NCBI GenBank assembly: GCA_964448105.1
Contig: CAYUVK010000012.1
Location: 5,747-69,746, forward strand
Direction: 5' to 3'
DNA length: 64,000 nt
Origin: CAVQBP01 sp964448105
GTDB taxonomy: Bacteria > Bacteroidota > Ignavibacteria > Ignavibacteriales > Ignavibacteriaceae
The translations under genes and the position numbers were made by a program. Of this stretch, positions 55,433 to 64,000 are shown in pieces (within the stretch, counting starts at the first letter, position 1; each line of letters starts with the position of its first letter). The notes under the pieces are model-generated. The model ran no database searches. It was not told the DNA's origin and worked only from the letters and a program-made list of their open reading frames with translations.

Positions 55433-55463
55433 ATGTGCAGTCACCTCAAGGTGACCTTCACAT
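55433..55463. repeat. Short palindrome just upstream of hemW
   Basis: Core GTCACCT (55440-55446) and AGGTGAC (55449-55455) are perfect complements around a 2-base loop, and the outer ATGTG and CACAT also pair. It resembles a dispersed intergenic palindrome rather than coding sequence. It contains the first ATG of the hemW frame. Confidence 0.6.
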
Positions 55464-55486
55464 TTTACAAATCTAACGGAACCAAA

Positions 55487-56617
55487 TTGAAAGAATCAGT
55501 AATATACATACATATTCCATTTTGTGATCACAAATGTATTTATTGCGATTTTTATTCTATTATTACGGAAGATAATATTCTTCCTTATCTTAATTCATTG
55601 AAAAAAGAAATAGACTATTATTCTAATTTTTATTCCCCTGATCGAATTTATACTTCTATTTACTTTGGCGGCGGGACACCTTCTTTAATGCAGCCGGAAT
55701 ATATATCAGAAATTATATCCACAATAAAAAAACTTTACAATGTTTCTGATAATGCAGAAATTACATTGGAAACAAATCCAGGAACGGTTGATAAAGAAAA
55801 ACTGAAATCATTTTATAATATAGGAATAAATAGAATCAGCATAGGCATACAATCTTTTAATGAAGATGAATTGAAGTTCTTAACAAGGATCCATGATAAG
55901 GAAACTGCAATTAAAACGGTTCTTGATGCCAGCGAAATCGGATTTAAAAATATCAGCATTGATTTAATTTTCAATCTACCTGGCCAGACAAAAGAAAAAT
56001 GGATATCAAATTTAAATATTGCGGTGCAACTTCCTATTACTCATATTTCTGCATATAGCTTAATCCTTGAAAGAGGAACTATCCTGAATAAAATGGTAAT
56101 TGACGGTAAAGTGAAAATTCAAGATGATGATTATGATGCAGATCTTTATGAAATGTGTCTAAATTTTTTAGGAGAGAAGAATTTTCAACAATATGAAGTA
56201 TCTAATTTTGCCAGACCCGGTTTTGAATGCAGACATAATAATGCATATTGGAGATATAAAGATTACCTAAGTTTTGGTACTTCATCTCATTCCTTTGTGA
56301 ATGGTAAAAGATGGTGGAATTATTCAAGTCTTAAAAGATATATAAGTGAAATAGAAAAAAATAATCATGCAGTTGCTAATTCCGAATATATAAATAAGGA
56401 GCAAATGCTTGATGAATATATAATGCTGGCATTACGAAGCAAAGGATTAGATTTAAATGAATTCCGGAATATTTTTGGAGAAGATTGGTTAAAAATTAAC
56501 CTAGATTATTTAACTAAATTAATGAATAAAAAATTTCTTATAATTGACGATAAGTATATTCGATTGACAAAATCGGGTTATGCAGTTTGCGATGAAATAA
56601 TAAGTAATATTTTATAA
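55487..56617 (+). CDS. hemW: Radical SAM protein HemW (haem chaperone, formerly HemN-like)
   Basis: Radical SAM family protein of 376 residues from a TTG start at 55487. The [4Fe-4S] site is C13-D-H-K-C17-I-Y-C20 followed by FGGGTPSL. The HemW-type HIPFCDHKCIYCDFYS form has C-x3-C-x2-C. The C-terminal HemN-like domain ends in LTKSGYAVCDEII. It inserts haem into respiratory proteins, possibly including cytochromes such as the cbb3 oxidase. An in-frame ATG at 55433 would add 18 residues, but it lies in a palindrome, so I prefer the TTG. Confidence 0.9.
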   Translation: MKESVIYIHIPFCDHKCIYCDFYSIITEDNILPYLNSLKKEIDYYSNFYSPDRIYTSIYFGGGTPSLMQPEYISEIISTIKKLYNVSDNAEITLETNPGTVDKEKLKSFYNIGINRISIGIQSFNEDELKFLTRIHDKETAIKTVLDASEIGFKNISIDLIFNLPGQTKEKWISNLNIAVQLPITHISAYSLILERGTILNKMVIDGKVKIQDDDYDADLYEMCLNFLGEKNFQQYEVSNFARPGFECRHNNAYWRYKDYLSFGTSSHSFVNGKRWWNYSSLKRYISEIEKNNHAVANSEYINKEQMLDEYIMLALRSKGLDLNEFRNIFGEDWLKINLDYLTKLMNKKFLIIDDKYIRLTKSGYAVCDEIISNIL

Positions 56618-56627
56618 TTTATAAATA

Positions 56628-57848
56628 ATGTTTAAACTCAAACTTCACTGGCAGATTTTAATTGCTCTTGTACTGGCTGTAATCTTCGGATTGTTTTTTA
56701 CCGATTATGTAAAATATATAACATGGATGGGAGATCTTTTTTTAAGAGCATTAAAAATGATTATTGTGCCCTTAATTTTAACTTCTATAATATCTGGGGT
56801 TGCAAATATTGGAGGGGCTTCTAATCTGGGTAAGCTCGGACTAAAAACTTTAACTTATTATTTAATTACAAGCCTTTTCGCAATTTTAGTCGGGTTAACA
56901 CTTGTTAATCTAATTCAACCAGGTGTTGGTGCAGATTTAGGTTTTCAAAAAAATGTGTCGGAAATCGGCTCATCAGGTGATTTGGGAAATATACTTTTGC
57001 GTCTTGTTCCAACCAATATTTTTGATGCCCTGGCAAAAGCAGATATGCTTGCAATAATTTTTTTCTCAATTCTTGTCGGCTACTTTATAAATAAAATTTC
57101 CGATGAGTATAAAAATCCTTTTATAAATTTAATCAATGCCGGCTTTGAAGTTATGATGAAAATAACTTCATTCGTTATAAAATTTGCTCCTTTAGGAATA
57201 CTTGGTATAGTTGCAGGTGTTGTCGCGGAACAAGCTGCAGATAAAGCCGCTTTGATGGGGATTGTTCAACGACTAGGCTTATATATGTCCTCAGTTCTTT
57301 TAGGGTTAATCTTTCATGCATTTGTTACCCTACCATTAATATTAAGACTTTATGGGAAGGTTAATCCATGGCATCATTTTAAAGCTATGACAACTCCTTT
57401 ATTAACTGCATTTTCTACTTCATCATCATCCGCAACTTTACCCCTTACTCTTGAAGCAGTTGAAAATGAGGTTGGGGTATCAAATAAGATTACTAGCTTT
57501 GTTCTTCCCTTGGGAGCTACGGTAAATATGGATGGAACTGCTTTATATGAATTTGTTGCAGCAATATTTATAGCGCAGGCATATGGAATTCATTTAGGAT
57601 TTGTTCAGCAGTTTGTAGTTGTATTTACGGCATTGCTTGCTTCAATTGGTGCTGCCGGAATTCCAATGGCTGGGCTTGTAATGATTACTGTGGTCCTATC
57701 ATCTGTAGGCCTTCCTTTAGAGGGTGTGGGTCTTATTCTTGCTGTAGATAGAATTCTCGATATGTGCAGAACAACAGTTAATGTCTGGAGTGATTCATGC
57801 GGTGCTGCAGTTATTGCTAAATCAGAGGGGGAGACTTTAAAAGTCTAG
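56628..57848 (+). CDS. Dicarboxylate/amino acid:cation symporter (DAACS family)
   Basis: Sodium- or proton-coupled transporter of glutamate, aspartate or C4-dicarboxylates. A membrane protein of 406 residues with the usual eight helices and two hairpins. The diagnostic serine-rich motif AFSTSSSSATLPLTLEAVE (about 263-281) and GATVNMDGTALYEFVAAIF (about 290-308) are both present, as is the terminal DRILDMCRTTVNVWSDS. It lies 10 bp after hemW on the same strand and may be read through from it. Confidence 0.93.
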   Translation: MFKLKLHWQILIALVLAVIFGLFFTDYVKYITWMGDLFLRALKMIIVPLILTSIISGVANIGGASNLGKLGLKTLTYYLITSLFAILVGLTLVNLIQPGVGADLGFQKNVSEIGSSGDLGNILLRLVPTNIFDALAKADMLAIIFFSILVGYFINKISDEYKNPFINLINAGFEVMMKITSFVIKFAPLGILGIVAGVVAEQAADKAALMGIVQRLGLYMSSVLLGLIFHAFVTLPLILRLYGKVNPWHHFKAMTTPLLTAFSTSSSSATLPLTLEAVENEVGVSNKITSFVLPLGATVNMDGTALYEFVAAIFIAQAYGIHLGFVQQFVVVFTALLASIGAAGIPMAGLVMITVVLSSVGLPLEGVGLILAVDRILDMCRTTVNVWSDSCGAAVIAKSEGETLKV

Positions 57849-57858
57849 AGAACTATTA

Positions 57859-59481
57859 TTATTTAATTATAGGAATCCCAATACATGCATTTGGTTCTGT
57901 AATGCCGATCAGATTTGCAATAGTGGGAGCAATATCTACAATATAAACCGGAGTATTAACCTTCTGCCGGGGAATATGCCAGCCATAAAAAATTATGGGT
58001 ATATGAGTATCGTAGTTATATGTTGAACCATGTGTTGAGCCTTTTTTATGATCAGGAATAATGTTTGGTTCAAATTCAAAGACAATATCACCTGATCTCT
58101 TAAAATTAAAACCATTTAAAATTAAATTATTTGAATTCCTTTCCGCTATCTCTTTTTGTAACTCGTTTCTTGTTAAAACTAAAGATATTTGTGGAAAATG
58201 ATTCATAAAATAATCTGAAAAATTTTTCTCTACTTTAACAAGGTTAAGATTTTTATTCTTAACTATTTCATGGTTTAAAAAAATTTGTTGATTGGAATAA
58301 TTCTTAATTATATTTTCATCATTATAATTTTTTAAAGCAAATGATTTGAGTGAATCGTAAAAAATTTTTGTATCAAAATTTTCTCCATTTATTTTTAATT
58401 TTTCAAGATAGCCCGGTGATTCCATTATACCGTGGTCAGCAGTTAAAAAAAGCAAGTAGTTTCCCTTCCCAATCTGTTTATCTAAAACCGAAAGCAGCTC
58501 CGCAATCTGTTTATCAAGTTTAATATATGTATCTTCAATTTCAAAAGAGTTAGGTCCGTATTCATGACCAATATAATCTGTTGATGAAAAACTAACAGCA
58601 AGAAAATCAGGTACAGAGTTTTTTCCTAAGTTTTCATTTACAATAGCTGCTTTTGCAAATTCTAGGACAAGCTGGTTACCAAAAGGAGTTTTAATCAAAG
58701 CAGAATATTTTAAATTGCTATCAACATTTTTTAATGAATGGGGAAAAGAAGTTCTTCCCTCGTTAAAAACATCAGATTCATATTTTGTTTCATCAGGTGA
58801 ACTAATTTGATAATCCGAATCAGGTAAAGATAAATCCCAATCTTGTGAAATAAATGAATCCGGTAATTTCCTTTGATAGAAATCTTTAACCCAATCCGGA
58901 AGTTTGTTCATATAATAAGTTGATGAAATAAAGTTTCCGCTTTTATTTGAATACCAAAAAGCTTCATCGGCAGAATGCCCGCCGGGAAGAATAGCTGCAC
59001 GATCTTTTAGCGAAATACTAACCACTTTGGCTTTCCCGTTAGTAGCAATTTTTAATTGATCTGTTATTGTGGTTGCCAATAAATTGTTGGGTGATCTTTT
59101 CCCTTCGTCCGACTGAATTCCAACACTCTGAAATGAGTCACCTGCAACACTGCTGACCATATGATTTTTAATCCTGTCAAACCAATCATTAGCTATAATT
59201 CCATGATAGAATGGGGTAGTACCTGTGTATATTGAAGAATGCCCCGGTGCTGTAAAAGTAGGTACATAATTAAAATGTGCATGAGTAAAATCACTACCAT
59301 TGTTTGTTAATTTGTTAAATCCGTCATGCCCGAAATATCTATTAAATTTAATGAGATAATCGTATCGCATCTGGTCAATAACAATTCCCACTATTAATTT
59401 CGGATGTTCTGTTTTTTGAGGGAACATTAAAAATGAGATAATTAAAATTAGTAAGGAGATTTTTTTAATCGGTATCATCAA
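57859..59481 (-). CDS. PafA-like alkaline phosphatase family protein
   Basis: Exported phosphomonoesterase of the alkaline-phosphatase superfamily, 540 residues with a signal peptide at 1-20. PafA hallmarks are present: VGIVIDQMRYDYL, PTFTAPGHSSIYTG with the nucleophilic Thr, then ANDWFDR and SLKDRAAILPGGHSADEAFWY. The remaining zinc ligands lie in FSSTDYIGHEYGPNS, LFLTADHG and GSTHGS. PafA from related bacteria is a secreted enzyme with broad phosphomonoesterase activity. The gene is convergent with the symporter, 10 bp away, with no clear hairpin between them. Confidence 0.88.
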   Translation of the reverse strand: MMIPIKKISLLILIISFLMFPQKTEHPKLIVGIVIDQMRYDYLIKFNRYFGHDGFNKLTNNGSDFTHAHFNYVPTFTAPGHSSIYTGTTPFYHGIIANDWFDRIKNHMVSSVAGDSFQSVGIQSDEGKRSPNNLLATTITDQLKIATNGKAKVVSISLKDRAAILPGGHSADEAFWYSNKSGNFISSTYYMNKLPDWVKDFYQRKLPDSFISQDWDLSLPDSDYQISSPDETKYESDVFNEGRTSFPHSLKNVDSNLKYSALIKTPFGNQLVLEFAKAAIVNENLGKNSVPDFLAVSFSSTDYIGHEYGPNSFEIEDTYIKLDKQIAELLSVLDKQIGKGNYLLFLTADHGIMESPGYLEKLKINGENFDTKIFYDSLKSFALKNYNDENIIKNYSNQQIFLNHEIVKNKNLNLVKVEKNFSDYFMNHFPQISLVLTRNELQKEIAERNSNNLILNGFNFKRSGDIVFEFEPNIIPDHKKGSTHGSTYNYDTHIPIIFYGWHIPRQKVNTPVYIVDIAPTIANLIGITEPNACIGIPIIK

Positions 59482-59584
59482 CTAATAAATTTTTATTATG
59501 GTAACAAAAATACTAAAATAGAATAATATGCCGAAGTATTAGGTTTTATTAAATTGTTAATTGTGGTAATCTTTGAAGAGACTA

Positions 59585-59614
59585 AAAAAGCCATAAAATT
59601 TACTTTATGGCTTT
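59585..59614 (-). terminator. Intrinsic terminator of the GWxTD/TonB operon
   Basis: AAAGCCATAAA (59587-59597) and TTTATGGCTTT (59604-59614) are perfect 11-bp complements. Read on the minus strand the stem runs into TTTTTTAGT, the expected end of the operon that starts at 62706. Confidence 0.85.
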
Positions 59615-59698
59615 AAGGGTAAGGGATAGATAAAACTCTTTACTTTAACTTCCCCGGAAGACTATATTATTTTTCGTTAAATTATAATCCTTTTTATT

Positions 59699-59908
59699 TT
59701 AAATAACTAAAGCAACTAGGACAACAAAAATGATGAAAGCTACTTCTATAGCTAAACCATTAATAAATCCACGTACAAAATTATCTTCAGTATTCATAGA
59801 ACCTATCCCTTTCCCTATATTTTGAACCACTTGCACTATATCACATGCTAAATCTGTACCAAAATGATAAATGTTATAAAAATCACTAAATATTGTGTTT
59901 AAAATCAT
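59699..59908 (-). CDS. Small membrane protein of the GWxTD/TonB operon
   Basis: A 69-residue protein whose last 20 residues form one membrane helix (GLAIEVAFIIFVVLVALVI). The preceding part looks amphipathic. An internal ATG at 59797 has a better purine-rich site (GGGATAGG) and would give a 32-residue single-helix protein; I cannot decide between the two. It follows the TonB-like gene by 57 bp and precedes the terminator. Function unknown. Confidence 0.5.
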   Translation of the reverse strand: MILNTIFSDFYNIYHFGTDLACDIVQVVQNIGKGIGSMNTEDNFVRGFINGLAIEVAFIIFVVLVALVI

Positions 59909-59965
59909 TTGAAATTTCGAGGATATGAATCATTTACGTTGACTGCGAATAATTTTCGTGGCTAT

Positions 59966-60598
59966 TTAGTTGTTGAATCTATATGTTTTTTCAATCCAGT
60001 ATTCCTTTTTTTCCCCTCCAATTGTTACAGGTTCCCATCTTGAATTATAAGCAGCTGCGATTACTTGCTTTAAACATTCGGTGGAATTAGTGGTATTAAC
60101 TAGAACTTTGTGTTCAATTACTTTTCCATCTTTCCCGATCTTTAATGATAAATATATTATTCCTTTAAAATTATTTTCAGCTTTTCCAGGAACAACTTCC
60201 AGAATTTGTTTTGGAACGAAAGAAGTAATTTTAATATCATTTACTTTATTTTCTGTTTTTGATAAAACAAGTCCATTAATATTATTAGTATTATCTTCGG
60301 CTTTAATTTTTATGTCGTCAAGGGTTTCTATATTTAGAATATCATCGGGGATTATAATTGCCGGGAGCGGCGGTTTAGCTGTAAATGAAATTTTGTCTTC
60401 TTCTTTTTGAGTTGTCTGCGGGATATCATTAATTGTTATTAATGGCGATTCGATTTTAATGAGATTTGTTTTTGAATCTTTTAGATCCGGGAAAAAATTA
60501 AAAAGTAATATGGCGATCAGTAAGCTGATAATAAGACTTACCTGAATATTTCTTCTGTAAAAATATTTTTCTGTTTTAAATAACTTCTTTACTGCCAT
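59966..60598 (-). CDS. TonB-like energy transducer
   Basis: Inner-membrane protein of 210 residues: one N-terminal membrane helix (about 18-36), a periplasmic linker with only a few Pro residues, and a C-terminal TonB domain (about 145-210). The domain has the YLSLKIGKDGKVIEHKVL strand and the SRWEPVTIGGEKKEYWIEKTYRF end. The linker lacks the long Pro-rich stretch of classical TonB. It overlaps the end of the GWxTD gene by 10 bp, so it is translated in a coupled fashion. No ExbB/ExbD genes are nearby. Confidence 0.85.
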   Translation of the reverse strand: MAVKKLFKTEKYFYRRNIQVSLIISLLIAILLFNFFPDLKDSKTNLIKIESPLITINDIPQTTQKEEDKISFTAKPPLPAIIIPDDILNIETLDDIKIKAEDNTNNINGLVLSKTENKVNDIKITSFVPKQILEVVPGKAENNFKGIIYLSLKIGKDGKVIEHKVLVNTTNSTECLKQVIAAAYNSRWEPVTIGGEKKEYWIEKTYRFNN

Positions 60599-62706
60599 TT
60601 AACAACCGTTGATTGCGACGCTTCTTTTTTTGAAATATTATCAAATATTGTAACTAAAATAACATAGCTGCCCGGTTTTAATTTATTCATATCAAGTTGA
60701 AGATACATTTGAGAATTCTTATCTAATGTTTGATACCTCGAAGATAAAGTAATTCCTTCTTGCTTTTTATTGAAACCTACAAGGTTGAGAAAGGTATTAA
60801 CCGCTTTCTCCAAATCATTTTCGTTGTTAACTTCTTTAATAGTTATTTTTTGCTCGAAGTCTGTTAAACCATTTTTATTAGTTGCAAGGTTATAAATTTC
60901 ATAATATAAAAACAGTTTATTATCTTTTGTAAATGTGAAGGTGGGGTTAGGGAGTATATTTATATCTCCTCTTTTTACAGGGAAACTTTCTTTTTGATCT
61001 TTATCGATTTTTTCAGCTAAAAGTATATCGCTAATATCCAGATTACTTGTATTAAAAACCGAAGCTTTAAATTTTTCATGATTTGATGACACACCTTTAT
61101 CAACAGCTCTAATTATTTCAAAAGCAAGATAACCTGAATCGGGCCTTACCGTCATTTCTGCAGAATTGACAGCGTAGTTGATTGAATCATTTTTAATAGC
61201 TGCAGAAGCAGGAAGCCCGGTGATACTTCCTTTATTTCTATAAATTGAGTTATAATAATTATCATTAAAGAATAATCCCCACTCATACTTATAATTAATA
61301 ATATTACTTTTTAGGGAGCTATCGTTATAACTAAGAGCATAATTGAAATATACATCGGTGTTATTTGGATGATACAAATCTTTAAATTGAACTATGTTAT
61401 AAGGAATGGTAAATGCAGGTCCTTCATATTTGGGATTATAACTTTCAAAACGTACTCTTCTAAGATAATCGGCAAAATCAAGTGTGTTCCCTTCAAACTG
61501 AGGAATATACCTGCTTCCGGGTGCTGGAGCAGAAAAGACAAAATTTCCCGACATATATGTATCTTCAAAACCAAGCGTCATATTTTTATATTCCCACACG
61601 TCGGTTTTAACCTGTACTTGTGTTCTTCCTCCTGCATTTATTTGCGGTCTATATCGCTTTCGTTTTATCGGTTCTCCGTATCTCAAGACTATTTCTCCCC
61701 TATCTGTTTTCCAGCCCGGCTTATCAGGCAAACTAAATCTTAAGTCCGAATAAGCTACCCTGGAATAATGTTCAAGAAGTCTTTCATTATATTTAGTTAA
61801 GAAAAGAGGATCACTTGCATTCCAAAAAGCATCAATAAATTTTCTTACTTCGATTGGTTTAAGAGATTTTATTAATTCTTCTGCAACCGGGTCAAGCAAT
61901 TCAACAACAGAATTGTAAGTAAAATCAAGTCTTTCGGATACCGGCATTAATATTAATGCATTTTGATATTCATTATAAGACTCCGATATCTTTGAAGTTT
62001 TATAATAAAGAAGTCCTAAAAACAGGTGAGCATCCTTATTATCGGGATAAAGCTTAATAAGTTTTTCAAGAAGAGGGACACCTTTTTCGGGCATATCTGC
62101 ATCTTCATATAAAAAGCTAAGCTTTAAATAAGTATTCGCATTTAATGAATCATATTTTAATGCTTTAAGCAAATATGACTCAGCTTCTTTAAATATTTCT
62201 TTTGCAAACTTCTGAAGATTTAAATCAATGCCTTCCTCGGTTCTGTTAAAAGAATTATTGTAATCATCAAATTCTAGTGATTTTATTCTTCCCATATTAT
62301 ACCATGCAATGGCACATTCACTATCAATATCAACAATATCATTATATTTTTTGAAAGCAATACCTTTACTGTAATTTTCCATTAAACCGGCATAGGTTAA
62401 TCTTAGTTTAATATTTTTAGGTTCTTTCCAGATTGCTTTTTCCAAAAGCTCCCTGGCTTTACGTCTTCCTCTTATAGTTTCTTTATCAATATAAATTTTA
62501 GATAGTTCAAATAAAGAAGGCACATCTGAATTTTCCCTGATTGACCTGGTAAAAAATTGTTCTGCCGAAGAAATATCTTTCTTCCCTAAAGCTTCTATTC
62601 CCTCCTTGTAATAAGGTGATTCAATGGAGTTAGTTCTTTGAGGGAAAGAATTTGCCAAGAATATTCCGAAGAAATAAATAAAAATATATATTAGAGTGAA
62701 TTTCAT
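60589..62706 (-). CDS. GWxTD domain-containing TPR protein
   Basis: An exported protein of 705 residues with a signal peptide at about 1-22. The N-terminal third (about 30-260) contains TPR-like helical repeats (ALKYDSLNANTYLKLSFLY, LFLGLLYYKTSKISESYNEYQNAL). The GWxTD domain follows at about 280-350, with FWNASDPLF, YNERLLEHYSRV and GWKTDRGEIVLRYGEP. The rest is a beta-rich region. GWxTD proteins are common in Bacteroidota-like bacteria but lack a defined role. First gene of a three-gene operon with TonB and a small membrane protein. Confidence 0.88.
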   Translation of the reverse strand: MKFTLIYIFIYFFGIFLANSFPQRTNSIESPYYKEGIEALGKKDISSAEQFFTRSIRENSDVPSLFELSKIYIDKETIRGRRKARELLEKAIWKEPKNIKLRLTYAGLMENYSKGIAFKKYNDIVDIDSECAIAWYNMGRIKSLEFDDYNNSFNRTEEGIDLNLQKFAKEIFKEAESYLLKALKYDSLNANTYLKLSFLYEDADMPEKGVPLLEKLIKLYPDNKDAHLFLGLLYYKTSKISESYNEYQNALILMPVSERLDFTYNSVVELLDPVAEELIKSLKPIEVRKFIDAFWNASDPLFLTKYNERLLEHYSRVAYSDLRFSLPDKPGWKTDRGEIVLRYGEPIKRKRYRPQINAGGRTQVQVKTDVWEYKNMTLGFEDTYMSGNFVFSAPAPGSRYIPQFEGNTLDFADYLRRVRFESYNPKYEGPAFTIPYNIVQFKDLYHPNNTDVYFNYALSYNDSSLKSNIINYKYEWGLFFNDNYYNSIYRNKGSITGLPASAAIKNDSINYAVNSAEMTVRPDSGYLAFEIIRAVDKGVSSNHEKFKASVFNTSNLDISDILLAEKIDKDQKESFPVKRGDINILPNPTFTFTKDNKLFLYYEIYNLATNKNGLTDFEQKITIKEVNNENDLEKAVNTFLNLVGFNKKQEGITLSSRYQTLDKNSQMYLQLDMNKLKPGSYVILVTIFDNISKKEASQSTVVKWQ

Positions 62707-62847
62707 CTTATAATCTTTAATGATGAATATAAGATTTTTGTTTTTTTGTTCTTATAACCTGTGAAAATCGTATACTAAACAGAATCATAATTAAGATAAT
62801 TTAAAAGGAAGGAAAATTCTATACTAAAATATTAGTGAAATTATAAA

Positions 62848-63378
62848 TTATTCTTTAACATAAGCATATAAAAAGACATTAAGAAAATAACCATCTTTAC
62901 AAACATATTTTTTTAATAACCCTTCCTTTTTAAAACCATTCTTTTCAAGCACACGTGCGGAAGCAATGTTGTATTCAAAAACAGTCGCTTCGATTCTTAT
63001 TAAATTATTTTCGTTAAATCCTATTTCGCAAAATTTTTCTACAACCTTTGTCATAATGCCTTTATTCCAGTAATCTTTTGCAAGCCAATATCCCACTTCA
63101 TCTTTATGGGAGGTAATTCCATATTTAAGATGATATCCGATTCCACCGATCAAATTCATATTTTTATTTCTAATTGCAAAATTTGTAAGCTTACCAATTT
63201 CTATTCTTTTATCTTTTACATGTTTAATCCACCACTCAGCGTCTCTCGAAGTGTATGGATGGGGTATCTTTAAAGTGTTTTTGTAAATATCCAGATCATT
63301 AAGATATTTAACCAGCAAAGGTTTATCGTTCTTATTTATTTGAGATAAAAAGATATCATCTGATATTTTGATAATCAT
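62848..63378 (-). CDS. GNAT acetyltransferase, RimJ/RimL type
   Basis: A 176-residue acetyltransferase with the usual RimJ/RimL arrangement: NFAIRNKNMNLIGGIGYHL strand pair, then EVGYWLAKDYWNKGIMTKVVEKFCEIGF with the Q/R-x-x-G-x-A-like loop (WNKGIMTK) and ARVLEKNGFKKEGLLKKYV for acetyl-CoA binding. Substrate, often a ribosomal or small-molecule amine, is unknown. Monocistronic. Confidence 0.9.
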   Translation of the reverse strand: MIIKISDDIFLSQINKNDKPLLVKYLNDLDIYKNTLKIPHPYTSRDAEWWIKHVKDKRIEIGKLTNFAIRNKNMNLIGGIGYHLKYGITSHKDEVGYWLAKDYWNKGIMTKVVEKFCEIGFNENNLIRIEATVFEYNIASARVLEKNGFKKEGLLKKYVCKDGYFLNVFLYAYVKE

Positions 63379-63472
63379 AATTTGGTTTGTAAATATTAAT
63401 AGATAGTAAGTTTATAAAAAATATTAATCTAAAGAGGAAAATAATCTTAAAGCGGGAAAACAAAAAGGAAGA

Positions 63473-63691
63473 TTATAAAATAGTGTTTAAGCGAATTACG
63501 GGGGATTTCTTTATTACTCTGCCGTTTCTATCATGTATTATTACTTCGGAATGGAGGTTTTTGGCAATGACAGTAGCAACCTGAACAGCAATATTTCTTT
63601 TTGAATGAATAGAAAAAATGTTTTTGTCCCCTTCTCCTATCACCAACCAGCAATTGCTTGCTCTTTTCTTTACATGAATATTCTTGTTCAT
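63473..63691 (-). CDS. DUF2188 domain protein, 72 aa
   Basis: Short basic protein with the DUF2188 pattern: an early aromatic (CWLVIGEGDK), a central A-x2-VAxxIAKNLHSEVIIHDRNGRVI helix-strand pair and a polar end. The domain is uncharacterised but widely found as a small soluble protein. The gene lies 94 bp upstream of the acetyltransferase gene on the same strand. Confidence 0.75.
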   Translation of the reverse strand: MNKNIHVKKRASNCWLVIGEGDKNIFSIHSKRNIAVQVATVIAKNLHSEVIIHDRNGRVIKKSPVIRLNTIL

Positions 63692-64000
63692 TTGTTTATC
63701 ATTCTTAATGTTATTAAAACTTTTGGTTAAAATAATCTCTTAAATGAGAACGGTTAATTCTTTATATTTAATAACTTAGCAATTAAATCAATAACTATCA
63801 ATACTAAATTATGAGTATCACAATGTTATGCAGAATAATGTTACTATGATAATTTTAAGATTTTTAAATAAGAGATTAAAAGGAATGACAATTTAATAAA
63901 GAATGATTTCATCTTTTTATTTTAACTTTTAACATCACATCATTTCCTCAAATCCGATATAGAACTCTGAAAATATAAAAGTTATCCTTTAAAATTGGTA
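63692..64000. other. AT-rich end of the window, nothing recognisable
   Basis: About 310 bp to the end of the window. It must contain the promoter of the DUF2188 gene. No RNA gene, hairpin or open frame with a credible start is visible. Confidence 0.4.

Larger units (their letters stand above)
55156..55486. other. Gap holding a terminator and a palindromic repeat
   Basis: About 330 bp between the lipoprotein gene and hemW. It contains the terminator at 55173-55206 and the palindrome at 55433-55463 that provides a false ATG. The middle part shows nothing recognisable. Confidence 0.5.

Noticed and set aside
1..64000. tRNA, rRNA, CRISPR array, insertion sequence, integrase or prophage
   Set aside because: I looked through the intergenic regions and protein list and saw no T-loop pattern, direct-repeat array, transposase or integrase.

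Overview
The window is a stretch of an AT-rich (roughly two-thirds A+T by eye) bacterial chromosome carrying about 57 protein genes on both strands. I see no rRNA, tRNA, CRISPR array, insertion sequence or phage gene. Family content points to the Bacteroidota/Ignavibacteriota side of the FCB group. The evidence is a type IX secretion C-terminal sorting domain with an NYPNPFNP-type start (2807-3247), a ccoI-ccoS-ccoNO-ccoQ-ccoP-ccoG-ccoH cbb3 oxidase operon with fused CcoN and CcoO, a GWxTD-domain protein, a PafA-type phosphatase, a DUF2723 membrane glycosyltransferase and Wzi-like outer-membrane proteins. Ignavibacteria is my best guess; this is inference from families, not from a marker gene.

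Layout. 1-9,100: sparse, mostly single genes (a stand-alone response regulator, an M23 endopeptidase, a protein that is little more than a type IX sorting tag, a DUF1232 protein, a TPR lipoprotein, a lipoprotein cytochrome c, an AGCS amino-acid symporter, a VOC protein). 9,269-21,448: a surface-polysaccharide locus built around a divergent promoter region near 13,430-13,570. The minus arm has a GT9, a methyltransferase, a GT4 and the priming sugar-phosphate transferase. The plus arm has a GT2, two methyltransferase-like proteins and a Wzx-type flippase. Two tandem Wzi-like barrel proteins follow. 21,690-24,950: a DUF885 lipoprotein and an ABC exporter.

25,384-33,967: a complete cbb3 oxidase operon (copper ATPase, CcoS, fused catalytic/cytochrome subunit, CcoQ, monohaem CcoP, CcoG, CcoH, SafE-like membrane protein). 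The small ccoS gene has no ATG, GTG or TTG start; it appears to begin at ATC directly behind a good Shine-Dalgarno sequence. A palindromic repeat sits just before the last gene. The HU gene follows, separated by a strong terminator.

34,518-48,287: a GNAT protein, a TonB-dependent receptor-like protein, L-2-hydroxyglutarate oxidase, a DUF4097 lipoprotein with nine Gly-Gly repeats, an aldo/keto reductase, a PorV-like barrel protein, a LOG-like protein, a second GT9 and the DUF2723 glycosyltransferase. 48,540-57,848: an S9 peptidase, a second DUF1232 protein, a Nudix hydrolase, RecN, two envelope proteins, HemW and a DAACS symporter. 57,859-63,691: a PafA-type phosphatase, a GWxTD/TonB/small-membrane-protein operon, a RimJ/RimL-type acetyltransferase and a DUF2188 protein.

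Most genes are recognisable housekeeping or envelope functions. I did not find a convincing new defence or mobile system. The most notable points are the non-canonical ccoS start, the palindromic repeats that create false N-termini, the near-cargo-less type IX sorting-tag protein, the Gly-Gly repeat lipoprotein and the tandem Wzi pair.
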